This document shows positions 24,276 through 34,553 of a stretch of DNA of 64,000 nt, one piece after another. The notes beneath the pieces were generated by a model. It saw only the letters and a program-made list of their open reading frames with translations, was not told the origin of the DNA and searched no databases. The DNA lies in NCBI GenBank assembly GCA_038380435.1, contig JAWZYU010000028.1, positions 26,582,201 through 26,646,200 of the forward strand. The letters are read 5' to 3'. This stretch comes from Ryuthela nishihirai (Eukaryota; Arthropoda; Arachnida; Araneae; Heptathelidae). Numbering within the stretch: position 1 is the stretch's first letter; every line of letters begins with the position of its first letter. Both the position numbers and the translations under genes were made by a program.

Positions 24276-24355
24276 TTCGCGTATTGTCAAGGAATGTTAT
24301 TTTATTAATGAAGTGTTCAACAATATAGTAACAATTTGGTGACTGGCGACGTTAA

Positions 24356-24420
24356 GTCCGCGTGTTTTAATGGATAGGGCGTCTGACTTCGAATCAACAG
24401 ATTCGAGTCCTGTCACGGAC
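24356..24420 (+). pseudogene. tRNA-Arg-like relic
   Basis: Acceptor ends pair (GTCCGCG with CACGGAC), the UCG anticodon arm is intact and a B box is present (GATTCGAGTCC). About eight bases of the variable/T-stem region are deleted. Confidence 0.6.
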
Positions 24421-24505
24421 GAAATTATTTCTGTAATGTCACGACATGTTATTTTATTAATGAAGTGTTGAACAATAGTTGCAATTTCAAGAAGATCGCT
24501 GACCA

Positions 24506-24563
24506 GTCTCGTGGCCTAATGGATAAAACGTCTGATTGGGAGTAAGAAGATTTTGTTGTCAGC
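24506..24563 (+). pseudogene. tRNA-Arg-like relic
   Basis: Only the D arm (GTGGCCTAATGGATAAAACG) is convincing; anticodon and T arm are lost. Confidence 0.5.
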
Positions 24564-24646
24564 AAAATAATTTATTTCTTCTTATGTGCCACGACCTACT
24601 AATCTAGAAATGAAGTATTCACCGATAAAGTTAGTTTTAGGTAAAG

Positions 24647-24690
24647 GCCATGTAGCTTAATGGATGTGATGTATGATTCCGAGTTATGGA
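24647..24690 (+). pseudogene. tRNA-Arg-like relic cut by a SINE
   Basis: GGCCATGTAGCTTAATGGAT marks the D arm; the unit ends at the SINE head at 24691. Confidence 0.4.
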
Positions 24691-25073
24691 GGGGCGGGGG
24701 TGGCTCAGTCGGTAGCGCGCCAGGCTCGTAATCTGTAGTTCCCAGGTTCGAGTCCCAGCTGGGTCAGCGTTGAGATTTATCTCCGCAAAATTCTCCGCCC
24801 TGCCCACGGTCAGTAAGGGACACCGATGGGCTTGGAAAGGCCGCCGTCCGTCGAATGGGACGTTAAGCCGTGGCCCCGTGTGCGGGAGAGCCATACCCTG
24901 TGCACGTTAAAGAACACGCTGGATGGCCTTGACGGGAGGCTACCATCTGTCTCCCAACAGCTGTCCCAGTGGGTCTCCTCCCCCAACCTTCTCTGAGCTT
25001 TCGGGGTCCATGTGACCTGGCCATTTAGCCCATGGTGTGCAAAGAAAAGTGCCGCTCAAAGGTAAAACAACCC
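24691..25073 (+). mobile_element. Full-length SINE
   Basis: Head GGGGCGGGGGTGGCTCAG, B box GGTTCGAGTCC, complete body and tail GGTAAAACAACCC. It sits at the right edge of the tRNA-Arg-like array. No clear duplication. Confidence 0.9.
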
Positions 25074-25075
25074 TA

Positions 25076-25680
25076 CAAATACCGAAGTCAATGTCTTGTC
25101 TAAATGCAGTTGTACTGAGCTCATATTATGGACAATCGACCGGGGCACATTCCTGGATTTGGCGAGGTTTCTGTTTTGTCCCTGACCATGCTGTCAACTT
25201 TCTTGATAACCTATGGTGTGCGATTAGGTGCACAACAGATGTTGTTAAAACATGTTGCATGCCGCTGTTTCCAGAGGCCCTAGAATTTCAGATATCTTTA
25301 TGTCACCATCGATTATATTCAATCGGGTGTCTCTATTGTGTAAGAATTGTCCCATAGCATAACTTCCATTGTAGTAGGCTTCTATGAAGCATTGTCATAT
25401 GTATTTGGTCACATTTCTCATTGCATGCTGTCCATAATCTATAAACAGTCTGTCGTCGACGTTCACGCAGAGTTCAAGAGTTCATTTGCGCGAATGTTCA
25501 GGGTCGAAGCATCTGCTGACGTCACAGGAATGTCCTCGAGTGCTACAGAGCGTGTTCCAGTTTCCTCTGCTATCCGTTGAAGGTATGTGCTCCTAGAAGT
25601 TAAGGTATGACTCGAAGCTTTGTCTTCATGCAGCCAAGTGGTGTTCGCGTCCATCCCATATAAGGTATGTAATGCTGAAC
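25076..25680. other. Unassigned sequence
   Basis: Less AT-rich than its surroundings, with short open frames on both strands. No domain recognised; a decayed transposon is possible but unsupported. Confidence 0.3.
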
Positions 25681-25683
25681 CAA

Positions 25684-25791
25684 TTGGATTATACTGGTAA
25701 TTTGGCAAATGATGTTGACGAGATGCACGCTTTTCTTAAAGCTGTTACTGAGATTTGTAATAGGATAGGTTTAGCGATAAACAGAGACTAA
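25684..25791 (+). pseudogene. LINE reverse-transcriptase fragment
   Basis: Translation gives LDYTGNLANDVDEMHAFLKA and then a GLAINRD-like segment, matching the region around the YADD motif of the LINE at 3650-7310. The YADD itself is mutated. The right side is broken by a hAT-type fragment. Confidence 0.75.
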
Positions 25792-25929
25792 CTAGTTTCA
25801 TGTTGCCCTTTTTTAATTTTATAATGAAAAACATAAGAAAATAAGTGAAGTTTTATTATTCATATGCATTAACTATATTATATATTTTATGTACGGCCCA
25901 AAACAATTCATCTTCACTCAATGTGGCCT
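25792..25929 (-). mobile_element. Fragment of hAT-type MITE
   Basis: Reverse complement of the interior of the element at 26180-26501: the AT-rich centre (GAATAATAAAAC reversed), GGGCCGCACATAAAAT reversed and GGCCACATTGAGTGAAGA reversed. It separates two pieces of the same LINE fragment, so it entered after the LINE. Confidence 0.75.
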
Positions 25930-25934
25930 AGAAA

Positions 25935-26090
25935 AATCGGTAAAGGAGGATGAGGCTCAGATGTTTTTGAATGGCTGATCTATGGAGCAGGTTTTTCATT
26001 TTAATTACCTCGGGAGTGTGGCCAACAGAATAAAAACCCTTTTTGAAATCTACAAAGTTAATAGCCACAGGTTTTTGAAACTCTCAACCA
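25935..26090 (+). pseudogene. LINE fragment, second part
   Basis: Contains a frame reading FLNG, a stop, then SMEQVFHFNYLGS, matching the LINE segment just after the YADD motif. The end (26037-26080) matches the FVDFKKAF region in reverse orientation, so the scrap is rearranged. Confidence 0.65.
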
Positions 26091-26171
26091 GGTCCGTTCA
26101 ATCTGCGGCTCCTTACAATCTGTCCCCTCCTCCAACATTCTTTTAACCCTCAAAGTCCTTGTAAACCGACC
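26091..26171 (+). mobile_element. SINE 3' part, left of the hAT insertion
   Basis: Decayed SINE body and tail (CCCCTCCTCCAACATTC, then CGACCATTTAGAC). It continues at 26510-26538 after the MITE. Confidence 0.65.
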
Positions 26172-26179
26172 ATTTAGAC

Positions 26180-26501
26180 CAGGCGTGTCCAACCTTTTGA
26201 CTTTCCTGGGCCACATTGAGTGAAGATTTGAATTCCCTGGGCCACATTGAGTGAAGATGAATTGTTTTGGGCCGCACATAAAATATATAACATAGTTAAT
26301 GTATATGAATAATAAAACTTAATTTATTTCTTATGTTTTTTATTATAAAATTAAAAAAAGGGCAACATAAAACTAGTGGGACATCAAAAACTCGCTGAAA
26401 ATCACATAATCATGTTGAAAGCTTATGTCGTAAACACGCAAACTTTACGATTTTGTGAGCCGCATTACTAACTGTCGAGGGCCGCGGGTTGGACACGCCT
26501 G
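26180..26501. mobile_element. hAT-type MITE (322 bp)
   Basis: Perfect 15-bp inverted termini CAGGCGTGTCCAACC / GGTTGGACACGCCTG and an 8-bp target duplication ATTTAGAC (26172-26179 and 26502-26509), the size expected for hAT elements. No transposase, so non-autonomous. It is inserted in a SINE, and the halves rejoin when it and one duplication are removed. Confidence 0.92.
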
Positions 26502-26509
26502 ATTTAGAC

Positions 26510-26538
26510 CATTATGTGCAAAAATTGTGCCGCTCAGA
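26510..26538 (+). mobile_element. SINE tail, right of the hAT insertion
   Basis: CATTATGTGCAAAAATTG and GTGCCGCTCAGATG complete the 3' end of the SINE begun at 26091. Confidence 0.65.
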
Positions 26539-26911
26539 TGTTGGGTTATTTCACCTCTGAGAAGCAATTTTTTCCACCCAATGGGCTAAATGGCCAGGTC
26601 ACAAGGACCTCACAGAAGGACGAGGGAGTGAACTCACTGGACAGCTCTTAGGCGACACATAGTAACTTCCAGTCAAGGCCATCCAGCGTGCTCTTTAATG
26701 TGCACAGGTTATGGCTCTCCCGCACACGGAGTCACAGCTTAACATCCCATCCGACAGATGGCGGCTTTTCCAAGCCCATTGGTATCGTCTATTGACTGAA
26801 GGCAGCGCTGGAGTTTAGCGGAGATAACTCTCAACGCTGGTTCAAGTTAAACTCGAATATTGGAACTTCAGATTACGAGCTTGGCGCGTCGGCGGCTGAC
26901 CCATTCTCCCA
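26539..26911 (-). mobile_element. Decayed SINE
   Basis: Reverse copy, more diverged than its neighbours; tail-to-tail with the SINE ending at 26538. The head at the right is heavily mutated. Confidence 0.75.
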
Positions 26912-27724
26912 CTCACGTTCAGAGTTATACAACCCTACGAACCTTTGAAAGCTAATTTGTAAAATAATGGTAGCTTTGTCTTATAACCCTAATAATTAAT
27001 TATCAATCGCTACCTATCTTTTGTTTGAACTAACCCACGAGAAATACCAGATTTGTAAGTTTCCGATACTGGAATTATTCACGCGGCACTTTCCCAGTGA
27101 ATTTGCGGAATGATCTCATTGACCTTTCCAAATACGCACCATCAGCGCAAGAGTTGCTCTTTTGTTACCTGACAGAACGTGCAGAGAGACATTCTCTCTG
27201 ATAAAGGCAGTTCCCACACCGAATTTCTATTGTATCTAGAAACCCCTCGTTTCAATGTTGTCCTGCTTGAATTCCCACTCACGTGGTATGCAGAGCATTT
27301 AGTGTTTCAATTGTTCGGCTAGCTCAAATGCAATATGGTAATTCCTGTTCCCTCTACAATAAGCGATGTATTTGGATTCGTAGACTGTCAACAGCTGAAT
27401 GCTTTATTCAAAGCACGCTTTCCATCATTGCTATGCGCCCTGTTTGGCGTCTAATAAACTCATAATCGATTGACGTGACTTAAGTTTGAACCCATGAAAT
27501 GAATTTCACTCCGAAGTAGAGTTTAAATTATATGAGTTGTTGATTAATTTATAATAATTATTGTTTTTATCTAAATACCTAAATATTGTAAAAACCTATC
27601 AAAAATTTGGTGGATGGAGATTGACAATTGAAAGTTCCTAACGTCTAAATTAAAATTACTATGAAGAACATTAGATTAAAGATGAGAATTAAAGCTATCT
27701 AAATTTTAATATCTGTAGTAAAAG
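26912..27724. other. Intergenic sequence
   Basis: Mixed composition, then AT-rich after about 27450. No gene or repeat recognised. Confidence 0.35.
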
Positions 27725-28100
27725 TTGGGTTTTACCCCTAAGCGGCACTTTTTTGCACACAATAGTCTAAACGGTCAGGTCACAACGACCCCGAAGTCTC
27801 AGAGAAGATTTGGGTGGGGACCCACTGGAACAGCTGTTGGGAGACAGGTCCTCACGTCAAGATCATCCAGTGTGTTCTTTAACGTGCACACGGTACGGCT
27901 CTCCCGCACACGTCGCCACGGTTTAACGTCCCATCCAATGGATGATGATTGTCTTTCCAAGTCCAACAGTGTCCTCTACTGACAATTGGCAGGGCGGGGA
28001 GTTTTGCTGAGATAAATCTCAATACTAGTCAGCTGGGACTCGAACCTACGAACTACAGATCACGAGCCTGGCACGCTACGGACTGAGCCACCCCCGCCCC
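27725..28100 (-). mobile_element. Diverged full-length SINE
   Basis: Reverse copy, tail GTTGGGTTTTACCCCTAAG at left, head GACTGAGCCACCCCCGCCCC at right. A few short deletions. No certain duplication. Confidence 0.85.
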
Positions 28101-28163
28101 AGTTGTTCAGTATTGAACCAAATAATGTCCAGCATATTATATAGTGCTGTACCAATATATTAG

Positions 28164-28529
28164 TGGGCGCGGGTGGCTCAGTCGGTAGCGCGCCAGGCTC
28201 GTAATCTGTAGTTCCCAGGTTCGAGTCCCAGCTGGGTCAACGTTGAGATTTATCCCGCCCTGCTCACGGTCAGTAGGGGCACCGATGGGCTTGGAAAGAC
28301 CCTCGTCCGTTGGATGGGACGTTAAGCCGTGGCTCCGTATGCGAGAGAGCCATACCCTGTGCATGTTAAAGAACACACTGGATGGCCTTGACGGGAGGCT
28401 ACCATCTGTCTCCCAACAGCTGTTCCAGTGGGTACCCTCCCCCAACCTTCTCTGAGCCTTCGGGGTCCATGTGACCTGGCCATTTAGCCCATGGTGTGCA
28501 AAAAAGTGCAGCTCAGAGGTAAAACAACT
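28164..28529 (+). mobile_element. Full-length SINE
   Basis: Head, B box, body and tail present. The 10-bp duplication AATATATTAG is at 28154-28163 and 28530-28539. It inserted at the edge of the foldback element starting at 28536. Confidence 0.9.
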
Positions 28530-28535
28530 AATATA

Positions 28536-29554
28536 TTAGAAAATTTCCATGTTATATCAATGGGGTATTTAACTTTGAAGCTCTGTAACTTCTAACATAT
28601 ATGAACAATTAATGAAAAAATGTGACTGAAGAAAAATTAAAGCTCATAATCGAATCTATTTAAACCTCGATTTTTCAAAGATATTCGTTCAGTATCTAAA
28701 GAGTTACGGAAGCTGGAATATTTAAAAGCGAACTATTTTGTTTTATAAAAATCGTTCGTAATTGTCTAATATTTAAATAATTGTTAATTATTTAAAAAAA
28801 AATAATTTTAAATAATTGTTTGAAAAATTTATTAAACAATTAAAAATTAAATATTAAATTGTTAAAAAAATTGAAATAATTGTCACACAAAATTTTTGCG
28901 AGATATATATTTATTTTATTAAGTGGTTAAAACAATCTGATTAAGTTTTAATTCATTTCTGCGAAAGATTCTTAGGAAGCTTTCCCCTCGCGAAATGGGG
29001 CGGGGTGGCTCAGTCAGTAGCGCGCCAGGCTCGTAATCTGTAGCTCCCAGGTTCGAGTCCCAGCTGGGTCAGCGTTGAGATTTATCTCCGCAAAATTCCA
29101 CGGTAGTAGGAGACACCGATGGGCTTGGAAAGGCCGCCGTCCGTCGGATGGGACGTTAAGCCTGGCCCCGTGTGTGGGAGATCCATGTCCTGTGCACGTT
29201 AAAGAACACGCTGGATGGCCTTGACGGGAGGCTACCATCTGTCTCCCAACAGCTGTTCCCGTGGGTCCCCTCCTCCAACCTTCTCTGTGCCTTCGGGGTC
29301 CATGTGACCCCATGGTTTGCAAAAAAGTGCCGCTCAGAGGTAAAACAATCCAACCCTCGCGAAATATTCCAGCTTCCACTGCTCTTTAAAGCACCTAAAC
29401 GAATATTGTTGAAAACCGAGATTTAAGTAGATTTGATTATGATCTTTAATTTACCTTCAGTCTTATATATACATATTCCCATTAAATGTATGCTTTAGAA
29501 GTTATAGAGCTTCGAATTTATATTCCCCATTGACATAGCATGGAAATTTTCTAA
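28536..29554. mobile_element. Foldback element with ~190-bp inverted arms
   Basis: Left arm 28536-28725 and right arm about 29362-29554 are imperfect reverse complements. The ends are TTAGAAAATTTCCATG and CATGGAAATTTTCTAA, with TA next to both. Shared inner motifs include AAGCTCTGTAACTTCTA versus TAGAAGTTATAGAGCTT, and GAAGCTGGAATATTT versus AATATTCCAGCTTC. The centre is very AT-rich and holds a later SINE. No transposase. Confidence 0.75.
28997..29353 (+). mobile_element. Full-length SINE nested in a foldback element
   Basis: Head GGGGCGGGGTGGCTCAG, B box and tail AAAACAATCCAA. Perfect 12-bp duplication CCCTCGCGAAAT at 28985-28996 and 29354-29365. Short deletions in the body. Confidence 0.92.
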
Positions 29555-29564
29555 TACTTTAAAC

Positions 29565-29855
29565 CAGTGGTTCTCAACCTTTTACGCTTCACGTACCCCT
29601 GGAAATGTGTTTGTAACTGGCGTACTCTTTGTATAGATAGATAAACTATAGTTATAGTACAAAAAGGGGAATAAAATAAAACATATATATAAATATATTA
29701 AATTTTGTATTCATAAATTACGTATATCGATAAACACAAAAAATGACATAAACAAATTAACAAATCTTATAAACATTTTACTGGGTAATCGACTTTTGAG
29801 CTCTCACGGCGTACCCCAAAAACTTTTACCGCGTACCCCAAGTTGAGAACTCCTT
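29565..29855. mobile_element. hAT-type MITE, single-copy relative of the satellite
   Basis: Termini CAGTGGTTCTCAAC and GTTGAGAACTCCTT are inverted repeats (matching at GTTCTCAAC and nearby bases). The 8-bp flanks CTTTAAAC (29557-29564) and CTTTAAAT (29856-29863) look like a hAT target duplication with one change. The first ~125 bp is the reverse complement of one satellite monomer (TTTACGCTTCACGTACCCC, GGAAATGTGT, AACTGGCGTAC, TATAGATAGATAAAC, CTATAGTTATAGTA). The other ~165 bp is absent from the satellite. Confidence 0.85.
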
Positions 29856-29863
29856 CTTTAAAT

Positions 29864-30638
29864 GACAGTGTATGTCAAGCACATAATATGCATCATTAAA
29901 GAAATTTTTCGGTTGAGATGTTTTTTTTAGCATCACTTATAGTTAGTATTTATCTCCAACTCCTTGACATGTGTGACAGCAGAAATGCTTCCAAAAAATT
30001 TCAAGTTTTAATGTATTATATGGCTTCGTTTACAATATCCGTAGAGTAAAATTTTTCAATTATTACACTTTTCTCTTTTGCTGTACCCTGCAGAATAGTA
30101 TTTACTGTGGGATAAATCAGAGTCGAAAGAAGTCAAAAGAATGATTTAACTGAGGTATTTTGTTATATCACAGAGAGTTTTCGCAAGTTGATGTATTTAT
30201 TATTATGTACATTTATCATACATGGTATAATTGAAATGTATATTTATTTTTAAACTGTCTGATATTATAACCCAATGCGGATGGAGAGGACGATGTGGAT
30301 GGAATATTAATTTTTTGCAGGATTTAAAACATGAAAATGAACAGAATCGGAATTCGTCCTTCACGAGATCAGTTTGAATTTCTTTTATTATCTCCATATG
30401 ATGGCAACGATTCTGATGTAATTAATGATGATAACAGGTCCTGAATCTGGAAACAAATCAAGCCCCCCCCCCCGATTTTATTCGAAGATGATTTTTTTAC
30501 AAAGGAATTCCTGTCTGATTCCAGCGTCACTGTAAAAATGATAAACTTATGAGTTTCGTTGTGAATTTCGATAAACTTCGAATCAAGCCCAAATGTGCAT
30601 AAATTCTCACATTCCTGATATAGGACGGATCAGAAAAC
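29864..30638. other. AT-rich intergenic sequence
   Basis: No gene recognised. Contains a C9-type homopolymer near 30465. Confidence 0.4.
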
Positions 30639-30650
30639 TGCACAAATGGA

Positions 30651-31023
30651 TTCGATTGTTTTACCTCTGAGCGACACTTTTTTTGCACACCATGGGCTAA
30701 ATGGCCAGGTACCATGGACCCCGAAGGCTCAGAGAAGGTTGGGGACCCACTGGAACAGCTGTTGGGAGACAGATGGTAGCCTCCCGTCAAGGCCATCCAG
30801 CGTGTTCTTTAACGTGCACAGGGTATGGCTCTCCCGCACACGGAGCCACGGCTTAACGTCCCATCCGACGGACGGTGGCCTTTTCAAGCCCATCGGTGTC
30901 CCCTACTGACCGTGGGCAGGGAAATTTTGCGGAGATAAATCTCAACGCTGACCCAGCTAAGACTCGAACCTGGGAACTACAGATTACGAGCCTGGCGCGC
31001 TGCCGACTGAGCCACCCTCGCCC
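30651..31023 (-). mobile_element. Full-length SINE
   Basis: Reverse copy with a perfect 12-bp duplication TGCACAAATGGA (30639-30650 and 31024-31035). Confidence 0.92.
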
Positions 31024-31035
31024 TGCACAAATGGA

Positions 31036-31536
31036 GTAAACAAAAAATTCACGTACTTTGCAGTTTTTAGTTATAGAAAAAATCAAACATTTATGAGAGA
31101 AATCTTCTATATTCTGAATGCAACTTTCGTAGAGAAAAATTGACGGTAGGTCGACCATAGAGTAAAGAGAAGGTATTTTTTTTTTGCAAGAAAAAGAGTA
31201 CTTTTTTATCTTTTCTGTTTCAAAATATAACAACTTGTAAGGAAACTTTTATTTTAATAAATAAAAAATTAATGCTACAAAAATCTGATCATTTTCAAAG
31301 AGATTTTATTTACCTAAAGTAGTAACTTTTATATTTCGTAATTAAGGCAATTTTCACTTAAATTTAAAATTTAATATCAAGCAATCGCAGGGGAATCAAG
31401 AATCGTTGAAAATTGATATCAAGAATCACTAAATCGTGGTCAGAGAGGAAAAAGTATCTTGAGTGGAATACGAACCCGTGATTTCGTGATAAGTAGCATA
31501 TTTATTTGAATATGTGATAATACATTTTCTACATTG
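31036..31536. other. AT-rich intergenic sequence
   Basis: Nothing recognised. Confidence 0.4.
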
Positions 31537-31538
31537 TA

Positions 31539-32266
31539 CAGTCGCTCAAAAAAGTATCCGTACACTGTGGTTGATTACAGAATTCAGAAAAAATATCTGG
31601 CAACGATTTCTTTTAGAAATTAGTGATCTGGCAACCTTCGTGTCACGTGACACGAAGGTTGCCAGATCACTAATTTCTAAAAATAAGTCGTTGCCAGATA
31701 TTTTTTCTGAATTCTGTAATCAACCATAGTGTTCGGATATTTTTTAATATATATAATGCGTATGAATATATAATGCAATGAATATGGAGCGTGTGCAGTT
31801 ACCGTTCACAGCAAACTGGAGCGGTTGCGGTTCATGTTCACAGCACATTGGATAGTGTGAGCTCACAAAAACCTGGATCGTGTGGGCTCACTCACGGAAA
31901 TATTGAGCGTGTGCAGTTACCATTCACAGCAAACTGGAGCGGTTGCGGTTAATGTTCACAGAACATTGGATCGTGTTAGTTCACAAAAACCTGGATCGTG
32001 TGGGCTCACTCACGGAATTATTCAGCGTGTGCAGTGACCGTTCACAGCAAACTGGAGCGTGTGCAGTAACTGCACACGCTCCAGTTTGCTGTGAACGGTA
32101 ACTGGAGCGTGTACAGTTGCTGTACACGCTCCATATATTTTTCCTGAATTCTGTAATCACGTGACACGAAGGTTGCCAGATCACTAATTTCTAAAAAAAT
32201 AGTTGCCAGATATTTTTTCTGAATTCTGTATTCAACCATAGTGTTCGGATACTTTTTGAGCGACTG
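31539..32266. mobile_element. Foldback Tc1/mariner-like element, second long copy
   Basis: Same family as 20761-21588: termini CAGTCGCTCAAAAA / TTTTTGAGCGACTG, TA on the left (31537-31538) and TG on the right, a CACGTG-centred palindrome near 31648, and the second palindrome (core GTGTGCAGTAACTGCACAC) near 32057-32075. The internal CTGGATCGTGTG repeats differ in copy number from the first element. Confidence 0.88.
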
Positions 32267-32678
32267 TGCAACGACAGGATAAAACATTGTACACGATAGG
32301 AATGATATTTGGAATTTCTTTGCTTTATGCATTGTTATCGTTGAAAAATATTTTCAACATTTTTCATTCTTCACAGCGATAGGGGAAAGAATGAGATTTT
32401 TGGAATAATTCGGAATGAAATACAGCACTGTTGAATTTTTAAAAATATTCTGTTCACTTGATATTGGATAATGAAATTTTAAAGGCAAGATCATTCACAG
32501 TTGGTTCCTATTAAAATCTAACAACTTAAATTTTCTTCTATTTTGATAATGATGAACTATTGAGACCGAATTCAAATTAAAAAAGGGAAGAAAAATTGTT
32601 CAAACTGATGGAATGTATGCTCTAATTAATTCCAATTTAAACATAATATTAGTACTGAATTTGTGTGGTCAGGAGTTA
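32267..32678. other. AT-rich intergenic sequence
   Basis: Nothing recognised. Confidence 0.4.
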
Positions 32679-32999
32679 TGCAAAGGAGTCTGCAACCTCC
32701 TTTGAGCAGCATATTGTGCAGAGAGAGACTCCGTTGGTTTGGCCATGTTGCCCGTATGGATAATTATAGATTGGCGAATAGGGTTATGAACAGTGTGCCT
32801 AAAGGCCTCAGAAAGAAGGGGAGACCTAGAGGGTGAGATCTAGGATGCGGTGGGCAGACAATGTCAAACAGGACCTTGTTAGAATTGGTGTGCAGTGGCC
32901 AGATGCAGTAGATGTAGCTCAGGACAGATGTGCTTGGAGAACTAAATTGCACGGTCTGGTTGGACCTCCGTAGCCCATGGCTGCTTGAAGATGATGATG
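32679..32999 (+). mobile_element. 3' end fragment of the RTE-like LINE
   Basis: Matches the last ~300 bp of the LINE at 3650-7310 in opposite orientation: codons for LRWFGHVARMDNYRLANRV and a GRP-rich tail, then a 3' end CCCATGGCTGCTTGAAGATG with a short GAT tail. A small insertion (GGTGAGATCTAG) shifts the frame. 5'-truncated, as expected for aborted reverse transcription. Confidence 0.85.
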
Positions 33000-33387
33000 G
33001 AGTTCCTAGAGGGATTTGTAATAATTGCAAAATAATACCATAAAAATAACACCATCTTGACTGTTTATGACGCAACTGTACAGAAATTGAACGTTATCAA
33101 ACGCGAGCGAACCTCGATGAGGCATAAGAAGAACACTCATAATTACAACAATGTAAAATAGTAAATATTACAATCTGATAAAATGAAACATAAAATTATT
33201 ATCTAAATTCAAGCGATTTGGAAATTTCCTAACTATCTGCATCAGCGACTGTAAAGTATATCGCATCAGCGACTGTACCATATATTAATCTTACAGTTAA
33301 TATATGTTTATTTGCAAAATGTTAGTCATATATTTTTAATACATGCATTTATAACTTTACAGTTTTCAAAGTCCTTACCCAATATTT
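33000..33387. other. AT-rich intergenic sequence
   Basis: Contains two close copies of CATCAGCGACTGTA (33240-33280), resembling foldback-element termini; otherwise nothing. Confidence 0.35.
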
Positions 33388-33725
33388 GGGCGAGGGTGGC
33401 TCAGTCGGCAGCGCGCCAGGCTCGTAATCTGCTGTTCCCAGGTTCGAGTCCCAGCTGGGCCAGCATTGAGACTTATCTCAGCAAAACTCCCCGCCCTGCC
33501 CACGGTCAGTAGGGGACACCGATTGGCTTGGAAAGACCGCCGTCCGTCGGATGGGACGTTAAGCCATGGCTCAATGTGTGGGAGAGCCATAATACCCTGT
33601 GCACGTTAAAGTGCACTTTCCAAGGTTTTTCCAGTTTCCTGACTTTTTACCGTTTCATGACCTTCACACGCGCCGTCGTCGTTTACCTGCAGTTGCTTCG
33701 ATTTGCTTCGAACACACTGGATGAT
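33388..33725 (+). mobile_element. SINE, left part, split by an LTR element
   Basis: Head and body up to CACGTTAAAG (33611), a foreign insert (33612-33710), then AACACACTGGATGAT. The SINE resumes at 37736 with CTTAACGGGAGGC. Removing the LTR element and one ATGAT restores the collinear SINE body. Confidence 0.88.
33612..33710 (-). mobile_element. Insert in a SINE containing a Tc1-element end fragment
   Basis: The part at about 33656-33703 is the reverse complement of the left subterminal region of the Tc1-like element at 39102 (39131-39178; shared CTTCACACGC and GTTTACCTG). The first ~45 bp is unassigned. Confidence 0.6.
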
Positions 33726-34340
33726 TGTGATGTTGCTTCTTCGTTTGTTTGTCTATTGGGACCACTTAGGAATGTCCCCTCGGTTCGATCGCAATACGCG
33801 ACGGATGAAAGAATTTTTCAGATCAAAAGTCAAAGATTTTATCACAATTGAAGGGACTCGATACTGAGGCTCCTTCCCAATAAATTGGTTCAACTTAGTC
33901 CTTGGTAAAACAATAACTATCCTTTATTGATATAAACTACATTGACTGATGAGGAAAAACACACTCGTCACTCATTTACTATGAATTACAAAACCAGCTT
34001 ACTATCCCCGTTCAGCTGTTTTCCCGAGAGCCTACGTACCGCTAATACCAGTCGGCACTCACCAGCTTTTCAATTTTATGTCTGCACGCTTTCGAAACTC
34101 GACCGGCTCTCCTCTTCTTGTGGTTGCCAACCCTTTCTCTTTCTCTCTCTGCCTAAACAATCTGGGGCGTCCGCGAGCAGTGGGGTGACCTCCGTCCCCT
34201 CTGGGCACTGTTACTTCAATTAACTTTCCAGATGCCGGGACAGAGGTCCTCCTACGTAGCATAAGCCTTGTTGGTGAAATCAAAAATAAATATACGATGC
34301 CTGAACAAAAAAAAAATCTCAAAAGGCCTCTAGCCTGACA
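33726..34340 (-). repeat. 3' LTR (615 bp)
   Basis: Plus-strand ends TGTGATGTTG and CTAGCCTGACA, giving TG...CA termini. It is the 3' LTR because the coding strand is minus. Confidence 0.9.
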
Positions 34341-34553
34341 CCTACCTGCCAGAAGTCAGTAGTTAGTCCTGTTAACTGCTGACTAAAAAGTCAAGTTGAA
34401 TGCTGAAAATCAGAGTTCATTTTCGCGTTAATCTTAGAGTTCAATGCCACAAAATTCAGAGTTCTAAGTTGCTTTAGGAATTCTATAAATTCTCTGCGAA
34501 TTGGCACATCTTTTACACATCTATGTACACTACGCTTAAATACAAAAGAACTT

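Larger units (their letters stand above)
22280..24690 (+). repeat. Tandem array of tRNA-Arg-like units
   Basis: About 13 decayed copies of a 73-bp tRNA-Arg-like gene spaced about 140-190 bp apart. Spacers share TTTTATTGCAATAA, GAAATGTTCAACGAT and AATTTAGTGAACAC. The best unit is 23161-23233. A faint first unit near 22330 keeps only a B-box-like GGTTCAAACC. Two units are broken by SINEs (23891-24275 and 24691-25073). Almost all copies have lost stems or promoter boxes, so this is mostly a graveyard of a once-amplified tRNA locus. Confidence 0.85.

Noticed and set aside
25076..25680. Possible host exon from higher GC and frames of 80-106 codons
   Set aside because: Frames on both strands, no domain and no splice or start context that I can defend.
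29565..29855. Isolated satellite monomer
   Set aside because: It has an additional 165 bp, inverted termini and an 8-bp flank repeat, so it is a MITE from which the satellite is derived.
33726..33730. LTR start at TGTTGC (33731) instead of TGTGATG
   Set aside because: Only the start at 33726 gives matching ATGAT duplications and agrees with the other LTR.
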